Shown here piece by piece: positions 34,022 through 42,033 of a DNA stretch of 64,000 bases. The notes beneath the pieces were generated by a model. The model searched no databases. It saw only the letters and a program-made list of their open reading frames with translations, and was not told the origin of the DNA. The DNA is from JAHDCJ01 sp039028895. Lineage in GTDB: Bacteria; Bacteroidota; Bacteroidia; Chitinophagales; Saprospiraceae. The translations under genes and the position numbers were made by a program. Numbering within the stretch: the stretch's first letter is position 1; each line of letters begins with the position of its first letter. The DNA lies in assembly GCA_039028895.1 (NCBI GenBank), contig JBCCHF010000015.1, forward strand, positions 1-64,000, written 5' to 3'.

Positions 34022-35149
34022 TTATTCCAGGCTTACATTTTCGGTTATTTCAAGACCGTACCCTATCAACCCTATCCTCCTTTTGGGATTGTTGGTCAAC
34101 AACTTAATTTTGGAAACCTTTAGATCACGCAATATTTGCGCCCCGATGCCATAATCTCTTTGGTCCATCCCTGCTCCACCAATTTTCATGCGTGAGGCGC
34201 TCCCATTTTTCTTTAAGTCATTTAAGCGATTTATCAAGCTACTTTCCGCCGCTTTTTGTTGTCTCATGCAGAGCACCAGGCCTTTTTCCGCATGAGCTAC
34301 TTTTTCCAGGGCCTTTTCCATGAGATTGGCATCTCCCCCTTTCAGATAGGCTAAAATATCAAGCGCTTCATTTACGGAATGAACTCTAACCAAGATGGGT
34401 TCGTCAGGCTCCCACTCTCCTTTTATAAGTGCCAGGTGGACTTCGCCGGTAGTTAACTGGCGGTATCCAATCAGATTAAACTTACCGAACCTGGTTTCCA
34501 TTTCCACTTCGATTTCACGCTGGATTAGTGTTTCATTATCCAAACGGTAGGCTACAAGGTCTTCAATTGAGATGATAGCAAGGTCGTGTTTCTCTGCTAT
34601 TTTAAAAAGATCAGGTAATCTGGCCATGGTTCCATCTTCTTTTAGAATTTCAACCAGAACACCTGCTGGATAAAATCCTGCGATACTGGCAAGATCAATG
34701 GCTGCTTCTGTATGCCCTGTCCTTCTTAGCACACCACCTTTTTTGGCAATTAAGGGAAAAATATGCCCGGGACGTGCAAAATCATGAGCTTTAATCTCAG
34801 GATCAATTAAAGCCTTTATTCCTGTCGCTCTGTCATAAGAAGAGATCCCTGTGGTACAGCCTCTTCCAATTAAATCAACAGAAACCGTAAATGCCGTTTC
34901 ATGCAAAGCAGTATTATCGCTGACCATTAAATTTAATTCGAGTTCTTTACAGCGATCATCCAATAAAGGTGTGCAGATTAATCCCCTTCCATGGGTAGCC
35001 ATGAAGTTTATGATGTCTGGAGTTACACACTCTGCTGCACAGATGAAATCTCCTTCATTCTCACGATCCTCATCATCAACAACGATGATGACTTTCCCGG
35101 CTTTAATTTCTGCGATAGCCTCAGGAATGGTGTTAAACTTGTTCTTCAT
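34022..35149 (-). CDS. ribB: 3,4-dihydroxy-2-butanone 4-phosphate synthase with degenerate GTP cyclohydrolase II domain
   Basis: A 375-residue two-domain protein shaped like RibBA of riboflavin synthesis. The N-terminal domain (about 1-205) is intact: VVDDEDRENEGDFICAA with acidic metal ligands, HGRGLICTP, TGISSYDRATGI and RPGHIFPLIAKKGGVLRRTGHTEAA. The C-terminal domain (about 210-375) keeps the outline of GTP cyclohydrolase II (VRVHS, DYGIGAQILRDL, LLTNNPKRR, GLEITENV) but the zinc-binding cysteine stretch and the RQEGRGIGL motif are replaced by NEALDILAYLKGGDANLME and RQQKAAESSL. It should make the four-carbon unit only. ATG 35149 is preferred over an upstream in-frame ATG. It overlaps the upstream glycosyltransferase by 17 bases. 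Confidence 0.88.
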   Translation of the reverse strand: MKNKFNTIPEAIAEIKAGKVIIVVDDEDRENEGDFICAAECVTPDIINFMATHGRGLICTPLLDDRCKELELNLMVSDNTALHETAFTVSVDLIGRGCTTGISSYDRATGIKALIDPEIKAHDFARPGHIFPLIAKKGGVLRRTGHTEAAIDLASIAGFYPAGVLVEILKEDGTMARLPDLFKIAEKHDLAIISIEDLVAYRLDNETLIQREIEVEMETRFGKFNLIGYRQLTTGEVHLALIKGEWEPDEPILVRVHSVNEALDILAYLKGGDANLMEKALEKVAHAEKGLVLCMRQQKAAESSLINRLNDLKKNGSASRMKIGGAGMDQRDYGIGAQILRDLKVSKIKLLTNNPKRRIGLIGYGLEITENVSLE

Positions 35150-36311
35150 AATTCTTTCTCGTAATATCAATTTGATTAACAGTCGCCTCCCAGCTAAAGT
35201 TTTCTAAAGCAAAGTTATAGGCATTTTCTGAGAGGAGTGCCATTGTTTCACGATTTTCCAATAATTCGATAACAGCTGCTGCAAAATCTTCGGCTGAATT
35301 GGCCACTTTTAAGACGCTGTTATCAGGTGCTTTTATGGCATTATTTACACGGTTAGTGGTCACACAAGGCAACCGCATACACATTGCTTCTAGTATTTTG
35401 TTCTGCATGCCGGCTCCAAGGAACAGGGGCGCAACAAATATTTCTGCCGAATTATATGCGTCGCGTATATCTTTTACCCAACCGGTGACTTCTACATGAC
35501 TTCCAGCCAAGTGCTTGACTTCACGAGCTGGACGGGCACCAGCCAACAACACTTTCACATTGGGTTTATCTCTGTGAATTATTGGCAAAACTTCTTTCAC
35601 AAGGAAGCGTGCGGCTTCCACATTCGGCAAATATCCCATATTTCCTACAAAGGCGATTTCAAACGTTTTTTCAGCTTCTGGATTGGGTTTGAAATAATCG
35701 AAATCCACTCCGTTTCTGACCACTTTAATCGGTTGGGTATTTCCGAAACCCATCAAATCACGATCAGGTTCAGATATGATGAGATGTTGGACAAATGATT
35801 TATATACTGAGTGATCAAAACGCTTTATTTTTTCAGCCTGATTTTTCCAGAACGAGCTAAATGGCCATGGTACTTTTTGGGACCACCTTGTAGTAATTGC
35901 AGAAAATGCATCCATATAATCCAGCGTCTTCGGAATATTTACATTTTCAACATAAGGTACAGTTCTGATCAATTGGGCAAAAATATGGTCAGGTTTTTCA
36001 TTTAAAAGGATCGTTTCGGCCTGTTGTTGTAATTGCCGATCAAAAAAATAAGCAACCTGTAAAGGGAATCGGTTGAAAAATGAAGCTAACAGGCTAAGCA
36101 GTACTTTCCATTTTTTCAGGCGTAAGACATAGATTTTCTCACAATACTTCTTTAGCTCTGTCTTGTCGATTTCTTGAACCGCCTTTTCTGAAAGGGCAAT
36201 TAATATAATTTCATGTTGTTGGCTTAACAACCTTATTTGGTGGTAAACCCTCAACTTATCTCCTTTTTCAAGAGGGTAAGGAAACCTGGATGTTACTACA
36301 GCCAATTTCAC
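35133..36311 (-). CDS. GT4-like glycosyltransferase
   Basis: A 392-residue GT-B glycosyltransferase. The start is GTG at 36311 (KLAVVTSRFPYPLEKGDKLR, the opening typical of the group that includes exopolysaccharide-associated GTs). The C-terminal domain carries VRNGVDFDYFKPN, EIAFVGNMGYLPNVEAARFL and a GAGMQNKILEAMCMRLPCVT sequence containing the E-x7-E-type donor site. It overlaps the preceding gene by four bases (GTGA) and the following ribB-like gene by 17, so the three form one operon. The glycan substrate is unknown. Confidence 0.85.
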   Translation of the reverse strand: MKLAVVTSRFPYPLEKGDKLRVYHQIRLLSQQHEIILIALSEKAVQEIDKTELKKYCEKIYVLRLKKWKVLLSLLASFFNRFPLQVAYFFDRQLQQQAETILLNEKPDHIFAQLIRTVPYVENVNIPKTLDYMDAFSAITTRWSQKVPWPFSSFWKNQAEKIKRFDHSVYKSFVQHLIISEPDRDLMGFGNTQPIKVVRNGVDFDYFKPNPEAEKTFEIAFVGNMGYLPNVEAARFLVKEVLPIIHRDKPNVKVLLAGARPAREVKHLAGSHVEVTGWVKDIRDAYNSAEIFVAPLFLGAGMQNKILEAMCMRLPCVTTNRVNNAIKAPDNSVLKVANSAEDFAAAVIELLENRETMALLSENAYNFALENFSWEATVNQIDITRKNYEEQV

Positions 36312-37516
36312 ACCTTAACTTTTGAATTTTGAAAAAAATCAAGCACTTTCCGACCTATTTCCAGGTTATCAAAATTTGAAATTGCAAATTGTTTTCCTGC
36401 TTCCGCAATACCATTAGCAGTCGTTGGATTTTGAGCAGTCCATTCTATTTTATCGGCAAATTCTTCAGGCGCATCGGCAATGAGTATTTCTTTGCCACCC
36501 TTGGCAGGAATACCTTCCAACCCGAGGCTCGTAGATATGGTCAACACACCAAGGAACAGGCTTTCAATAATTTTAACCTTCATACCACCACCTGACAACA
36601 GAGGGACGATCATCATTTCCTTGGTCGCCATAAACTCGAGAGCATCATCTATTTCACCTTCAATCACAACTTGTTTTGATGCCCGGTCTTTTAACCAATC
36701 CGGTGTGTTTCTTCCCGCAAAATGAATAACTAGTCCAGGATTTTTTTCTACAACTTTGGGCCAAACCTTATCCAGAAACCATTGAACGCCCTCAATGTTT
36801 GGCATCCAATCCATTGAACCAATGAACCCGATAGTGCCACTAACCTTTTTCCTGTCTTGATATTCACGGTATGCGCTGGTTTTAAGGCCTATTGGCACTG
36901 TTAATCCGGGCACTAAGCAACCAAGTTTTCTAAATCTTTCAAGATCTCTTGAAGTAATCGCAAGCATCAGATCGTACCTGTTGAGTTGTTCTGTTTCAAA
37001 AGTTCTTAATCTTTTCGCAAGCAGATTTAAATACCATTTCTTGGGTCCTAACCTTTCATTATAGGCAATGCGTTCCCAGATTTCAAACTCAACATTATGG
37101 GAACGTTGTACAATAATTGCATTGGAATTTTCTTTTATTATGTCAATATAAGGGGCCAAATATACTGTCTCAAGTTGTACGACATCAAAATCCCCTGTTT
37201 TCAGAATAGTCTTGAGCTTTTCAGAAAATTCGGGAGAGATATAGCGAACTACATGATAAGACGCACTGGAAAAGAGGTTTATCAATGCATCTTTAGCTTT
37301 AATTCGGTTATCCAGTTCGACGAGGTGGATGGCCTTGTAGTGATCAAAATGTGTGGGTAAGGATGAGACATCGAAATAATGTTTTACGGTATTCATAGCC
37401 AAAAGCGTAATCTCACAATCTAGTTCGTGTAAGGCTTTACTCAGGTAGGTTACCGCAATTGATTCTCCGTCCTTCAGCGGATAAGGAAACTTTTTACAGA
37501 GTTGGAGAATCTTCAT
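36308..37516 (-). CDS. GT4-like glycosyltransferase
   Basis: A 402-residue GT-B enzyme starting MKILQLCKKFPYPLKDGESI. Acceptor-side features are VQLETVYLAPYI and RSHNVEFEIWERIA; the donor-side region includes GFIGSMDWMPNIEGVQWFLDK and LSGGGMKVKIIESLFLGVLT, similar to its downstream neighbour. First gene of the three-gene unit with a second glycosyltransferase and the ribB-like gene. It is transcribed away from the GT2 gene with about 145 bases between them, so both may share surface-polysaccharide functions. Confidence 0.85.
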   Translation of the reverse strand: MKILQLCKKFPYPLKDGESIAVTYLSKALHELDCEITLLAMNTVKHYFDVSSLPTHFDHYKAIHLVELDNRIKAKDALINLFSSASYHVVRYISPEFSEKLKTILKTGDFDVVQLETVYLAPYIDIIKENSNAIIVQRSHNVEFEIWERIAYNERLGPKKWYLNLLAKRLRTFETEQLNRYDLMLAITSRDLERFRKLGCLVPGLTVPIGLKTSAYREYQDRKKVSGTIGFIGSMDWMPNIEGVQWFLDKVWPKVVEKNPGLVIHFAGRNTPDWLKDRASKQVVIEGEIDDALEFMATKEMMIVPLLSGGGMKVKIIESLFLGVLTISTSLGLEGIPAKGGKEILIADAPEEFADKIEWTAQNPTTANGIAEAGKQFAISNFDNLEIGRKVLDFFQNSKVKV

Positions 37517-37661
37517 GTGGGATATTTTTCGGCTGCAAAATTAGGTTTTTTTATCCTGATTTCGTTCAATTATCAACCTTTGTGAAAACTCGTTAAAATT
37601 ATTTAGCTGAATCCCTATCTTCGCAGAATATTCTTAGGAAAAATACAGAAGGAAAGACCAG

Positions 37662-38417
37662 ATGTACAAAAACAAGAAAGTAGTGGTGGTGTTACCAGCG
37701 TACAACGCAGAACTCACACTCAAACAGACTTACGACGAAATCCCATTTGACCTTGTAGATGAGGTAATTTTATGTGATGATGCCAGCAAAGACCGAACTG
37801 TAGAAGTAGGTCGGGAACTTGGTATTAAACACATTATTAGCCATGAAAAAAATAAAGGCTATGGTGGAAATCAAAAATCTCTTTACAATATGGCCCTCAA
37901 GTTAGGAGGGGATATTGTCATTATGCTCCACCCAGATTACCAATATACCCCCAAACTCATCCCTTCAATGGTCAATATCATTGGAGAAGATCTTTACCCC
38001 GTGGTATTAGGTTCTCGGATTTTGGGTAAAGGTGCAAGGAAAGGTGGTATGCCGTTATATAAATATTTGGCCAACAGGTTTCTCACATTTACGCAAAACT
38101 TGCTCATTAATCATAAACTTTCAGAATACCATACCGGATATCGGGCTTTTAGTGGAGAAGTCCTTAGGGCAATTAATTTCGATTCAAACTCCGATGACTT
38201 TGTGTTTGATAATGAAATGCTTTCGCAAATCGTTTTCGCCGACTTTGGTATTGCAGAAGTAACCTGTCCAACAAAATACTTCGAAGAGGCTTCCTCCATC
38301 AACTTCCGCAGAAGTATGAAATACGGATTTGGAGTCTTAAGAGTCTCAGTGGAACACTTCTTTGCGAAGTTAGGCTTACTTAAACTCAAGCGATATAAAA
38401 GATTGGATAGCAAGTAG
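37662..38417 (+). CDS. GT2-family glycosyltransferase (dolichol-phosphate-mannose-synthase-like)
   Basis: A 251-residue GT-A-fold enzyme: KKVVVVLPAYNAELTLKQTY is the nucleotide-binding start, LCDDASKDRTVEV has the first acidic pair, and the second acidic motif appears as MLHPDYQYTPKLIP, with HPD in place of the usual DxD. GYRAFSGEVLRAI followed by FDNEMLSQIVFADFGI fits the catalytic part. No transmembrane tail is present, so the enzyme is probably soluble or peripheral. Such enzymes transfer a sugar to a lipid carrier. It is divergent from the GT4 operon. Confidence 0.88.
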   Translation: MYKNKKVVVVLPAYNAELTLKQTYDEIPFDLVDEVILCDDASKDRTVEVGRELGIKHIISHEKNKGYGGNQKSLYNMALKLGGDIVIMLHPDYQYTPKLIPSMVNIIGEDLYPVVLGSRILGKGARKGGMPLYKYLANRFLTFTQNLLINHKLSEYHTGYRAFSGEVLRAINFDSNSDDFVFDNEMLSQIVFADFGIAEVTCPTKYFEEASSINFRRSMKYGFGVLRVSVEHFFAKLGLLKLKRYKRLDSK

Positions 38418-38441
38418 GTAGGCTGATTCATTCTTATCAAC

Positions 38442-39590
38442 TCAAGGAGCTAAAATCAAATAAATCTCGCCATAGTGATGCATTGCGCTGGCTAATGCCT
38501 CTCCCCCTTTTCCTATCCCCATATACAAATCAATATGGCCTGGTCCTTTTATTGCGCCACCAGTATCTTGCGGAAGTAAGATACGATATTCATGCCGTTC
38601 CAATTTTCCGTTTTTATCCAAAACAGGGATTTTTCCAAGCAATACTGAACCGTATGGGATAAACTTTGGATCGACAGCCACGGAGTGACCTGCCAGTAGA
38701 GGGACTGCCCCACTGCCGGAAGGTTGTTTATTCGACGCTCTGAAAAATATATAGGATGGATTATAGAATAAAGTTTGAGGTAAAGAGTCAGGGTTATGGA
38801 AAAACCAATCTCGGATCGATTCCAGTGAAATTTGCTCAGGGCTTATATGCTCATGAAACACCAGATACTTGCCAAGACTCCGGTATTTGTGATCATTACC
38901 ACCACCATAAGAAAATAAAGTTCTTTTCCCATCAGGGAATTGTACCATCCCCGAACCCTGTACCTGCATAAAGAATATGGCCAATAAATCATCTGTCCAG
39001 GCGAGTTCTAGGTTTTTTCCCTTTAAAACACCATTGCCATCAATCTCTTCCCTAGTGGGTAATGGCCCTTGCCAATCGACAGGTTTTTTATACAAAGGAT
39101 ATCTAAAAGTACTATCGGCTTCTCTTTTGACGTTGAGGATTGGTGTGAAATAGCCAGTAAAATGCATATTACCTAAGGAATCTTCACCACAAATCTGGAA
39201 TAATTCAAAATCTGAAAGATCATTTGGGTTAGTGGTTAATAGCCTAATAGTCTCTCTCAGTTTTGTTTTCGAAATTGGAAGATTACCATAATCAGGATAG
39301 ACTTTCCGGCTCCCCTTCAATATCGTTAATTGATCATTTAAACCGATTATGAGTGCTTCTGATAAAGAAAAATCAAAAGTATCTCTAAGCGTTGTCTTCC
39401 GGTAAAGGGAATCGAAATGTGGATGCTTATTGGTTTTACCATTACCTGCAAACTCGTACCCTTTGCCTGGTTCAAGGGTTTTAATAGACTTATCAGCATC
39501 GGTTTTGTTAATTACTTCCTCTCTTTGTTCAACTGAAGGCAGACAACTTGAGATGCCAAAAAGCAGGAATAACCAGATTACAAATCTCAT
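38442..39590 (-). CDS. mltA: membrane-bound lytic murein transglycosylase A
   Basis: MltA cleaves peptidoglycan glycan strands to anhydromuropeptides at the outer membrane. The 382-residue protein is a lipoprotein (FGISSCLPS; Cys16). It has the two-domain MltA pattern: FTGYFTPILNVKREAD near residue 145, MQVQGSGMVQFPDG, and the C-terminal 3D domain with DTGGAIKGPGHIDLYMGIGKGGEA, whose first Asp is the catalytic residue. The start ATG overlaps the stop of the upstream multihaem gene in ATGA (39587-39590), so the two are translated together, an unexpected pairing. Confidence 0.93.
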   Translation of the reverse strand: MRFVIWLFLLFGISSCLPSVEQREEVINKTDADKSIKTLEPGKGYEFAGNGKTNKHPHFDSLYRKTTLRDTFDFSLSEALIIGLNDQLTILKGSRKVYPDYGNLPISKTKLRETIRLLTTNPNDLSDFELFQICGEDSLGNMHFTGYFTPILNVKREADSTFRYPLYKKPVDWQGPLPTREEIDGNGVLKGKNLELAWTDDLLAIFFMQVQGSGMVQFPDGKRTLFSYGGGNDHKYRSLGKYLVFHEHISPEQISLESIRDWFFHNPDSLPQTLFYNPSYIFFRASNKQPSGSGAVPLLAGHSVAVDPKFIPYGSVLLGKIPVLDKNGKLERHEYRILLPQDTGGAIKGPGHIDLYMGIGKGGEALASAMHHYGEIYLILAP

Positions 39591-41506
39591 TGTATGGCCT
39601 TTAATTGTTGCTCTATTGCAATGGCTTGTGCATTTTCAGGAAATCTTTTACGGAATTTGCTTAATAACGAACTGCCTGTTGCAAAGTCGTTTTTTGAGAG
39701 ATACAAGCCAATAAGGTTAAGCTGAGCCTGTTCGTAATCAGGATCAAGGTGAATAGCCCTGTTATAATGTTGTTCCGCTTGGACAGCATTACCCTCAAGC
39801 AAATTAATATAGCCGAGATTGGATAAAGCTATTGGTTGTTTCGGGTTTTCTTTTAGAATAAATTCGAAAGTAGCTTTGGCATCCGCCATTTGTCCCAGCC
39901 TTAAAAAAGTAGTGGCCATTTTATTTTGAAAATCGAGGTTATAGGGCCGATACTCAATAGCTTTTGAAAAATAGCTTTTAGCCTTTCCAAGATTGTCCGA
40001 CTTATAAAATGCCTCCCCAACCCGATATGCAGTCCATCCATCTTTTATCGCATCAAGACCCAATTCATCTGCGAGGCTAGCCATTTTTCCATATTCAGAA
40101 AGATTAAACCAATAATGGATCTGGGTATTGAATTTCTCAGATTTGGATGCGGAAGACCGATTGAGAAAAAAGCCAACTGAATCTAACATCTCTTTTTCGG
40201 GAACAAACTTATCAAACAAGGCCAGGTATCCCATTGCCATTTCAAGATCGGAAGGATTATCTTTTGTCAAACATTCCAATCCAATAAAACGGGCGATACC
40301 TGCTTTTTCCTCTTCCTTTACAGGAATACCAATATTGTGATCTGTTATTCGGACGTGGGGGATGTCAATACTACCACTTTTGGGCATATGGCAATTGACG
40401 CAATTATTGTCTTCTAATGCCCTGGCTTCAGCATCCTCCGAGCAAACTTCGTCCTCTGGTTTTTGATGACAATCAAGACACGCCTGTTTATAAACTGTCT
40501 GGGCAGTAGCGGCCACACTTTTATGTGGATTGTGGCAACTGGTACAACTCATTTTTCCAATAGAATAACATTTGCTTAACCGCATTCGATCAGCTTGCGA
40601 AGCCATAATAAACTTATCATGCGCGTTAGTGTACCTAGGCAGAAAAACATTCATGACTTCACTCAACTCCATACCTGGCTTGAAGTCAAAAAAGGTCTTA
40701 CCATCATTTAACACAGCTGTTCCCTGTAAATGACAGCGCTGGCAAATATCAATTTCAAGCTCCACCGACAGATCGGAGGGATTCACTATCGAATAGTCAA
40801 TATACTTGGAAGTATCAATAATATTTCCACGTAATTTTTCATGAACATGGATCTCCCCTGGTCCGTGACAGCGTTCACATTCGATACCTTTAGGTACATA
40901 ATGGTATTTGTTTTCGGAGCCTTCAACATGGTTGGGCAAGTGATTATGACAGGTCATACACTCGGTGGCAATAATCCTTGAAAAACGTGAATTTGCTCCA
41001 TCTTCAAACCCAGGGGCAAGGTCCCATTTACCATCCTGGGTGTAAAAAGTAATTGGGGCTTGATAGATGTATCCGTTCTCCTCAATAAGATGAGAATTGG
41101 TATGTTGTCCTGAACCAATGACATAGCTGATTCTTTCTATCCTGTTGTGGATAGTATCACCGTCTTCAAGCCTGAATTCTCTAATATACAAGACGCTGTC
41201 TTGCCAAAAGGGTTTATAGTAGAAATCAAGATCAGCATCGTACACAACTGCATGTTCATCAAAAACCGCAGAACTTTTTTCTTGGGTGGCATAATCAAAA
41301 GATTGTCCCATTCCCGTTTCGATGTAAGTTTCGTAAATATCAAGATGGCAGCTCATACACTGATTCATGCCTACATATCCGACTGTATCATTAAGGTTGA
41401 GATATTCTCCTGTCATCAATCCGACCTGAACGGTGTTGGTCCGACCACAATACATTAGGATTACTGATGCAAATAAAAAAAGGCAGGCGATTATCTTTAA
41501 CTTCAT
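39587..41506 (-). CDS. multihaem c-type cytochrome with C-terminal TPRs
   Basis: A 639-residue exported protein (ATG 41506, signal MKLKIIACLFLFASVILMYC with possible lipidation at Cys20). Seven CxxCH haem-binding motifs occur in the first ~400 residues: CMSCH, CMTCH, CERCH, CQRCH, CTSCH, CLDCH and CVNCH. After them come TPR units over about 500-630 (GEAFYKSDNLGKAKSYFSKA, then NLGYINLLEGNAVQAEQHYN, then IGLYLSKNDFATG). The haem part resembles cytochrome c554-like proteins, which carry electrons in the periplasm. Multihaem plus TPR architecture suggests an electron-transfer module with protein docking. The upstream in-frame start at 41551 is rejected, as it breaks the signal peptide. Coupled to mltA by overlap. 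Confidence 0.88.
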   Translation of the reverse strand: MKLKIIACLFLFASVILMYCGRTNTVQVGLMTGEYLNLNDTVGYVGMNQCMSCHLDIYETYIETGMGQSFDYATQEKSSAVFDEHAVVYDADLDFYYKPFWQDSVLYIREFRLEDGDTIHNRIERISYVIGSGQHTNSHLIEENGYIYQAPITFYTQDGKWDLAPGFEDGANSRFSRIIATECMTCHNHLPNHVEGSENKYHYVPKGIECERCHGPGEIHVHEKLRGNIIDTSKYIDYSIVNPSDLSVELEIDICQRCHLQGTAVLNDGKTFFDFKPGMELSEVMNVFLPRYTNAHDKFIMASQADRMRLSKCYSIGKMSCTSCHNPHKSVAATAQTVYKQACLDCHQKPEDEVCSEDAEARALEDNNCVNCHMPKSGSIDIPHVRITDHNIGIPVKEEEKAGIARFIGLECLTKDNPSDLEMAMGYLALFDKFVPEKEMLDSVGFFLNRSSASKSEKFNTQIHYWFNLSEYGKMASLADELGLDAIKDGWTAYRVGEAFYKSDNLGKAKSYFSKAIEYRPYNLDFQNKMATTFLRLGQMADAKATFEFILKENPKQPIALSNLGYINLLEGNAVQAEQHYNRAIHLDPDYEQAQLNLIGLYLSKNDFATGSSLLSKFRKRFPENAQAIAIEQQLKAIQ

Positions 41507-41692
41507 TACTGTACAAATATACATGACACCAATCGGTTTGGGAAATTCCAATTCCTTTCCGGAAAGTTAAAATAATCGACAAATTAGTGCTGATTATCTA
41601 ATTCGTTTGAACATCTGTATATATACCTTTAAACATTGAATTAATTTCACCATTTTTCCGTTACGGTCTGTATTAACTTAAATGCATTGCAA

Positions 41693-42025
41693 ATGGAATA
41701 TCCAAATCCACCAAGACAAATATTGAACATCATCAACCAGGTATTCGACCTTGAAAAAAAGATTAAGAAGCATCCTGATTCCAGAAGTTTTGAACGTAAT
41801 CTTCGGCGAATCAACGATCAGTTTGAAGAGCTGGGGCTATCGACGCATAATCCTTTGGGGGAATTATACCAGGAAACAAGAACGGACTGTGAAGCCAGCA
41901 TCAGCGGCGAGTTGAAAGATAAATTGATCATTACAGAAGTAATCAAACCGATCATTATTGCAAAAGACGGTGGGTTCAACCATATCGTTCAAAAAGCCGT
42001 TGTCATTGTAGAAAGTCTTAAATAG
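41693..42025 (+). CDS. small GrpE-like protein
   Basis: A 110-residue protein just 8 bases upstream of a large Hsp70 gene. An N-terminal helix (about 8-45) leads into ELGLSTHNPLGELYQETRTDCEA and KLIITEVIKPIIIAKDGG, IVQKAVVIVESL. The second part follows the GrpE wing domain pattern (PLGE..., then long strand, then VLRPA-V-V-type end) with NPLGE and VIKPIII/VVIVE in place of the usual residues; the long GrpE dimerisation helices are largely missing. The best reading is a minimal nucleotide-exchange factor for the neighbouring Hsp70. ATG 41693 is preferred over the TTG two codons upstream. This family was not confirmed by search. Confidence 0.55.
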   Translation: MEYPNPPRQILNIINQVFDLEKKIKKHPDSRSFERNLRRINDQFEELGLSTHNPLGELYQETRTDCEASISGELKDKLIITEVIKPIIIAKDGGFNHIVQKAVVIVESLK

Positions 42026-42033
42026 TGTGAGTT

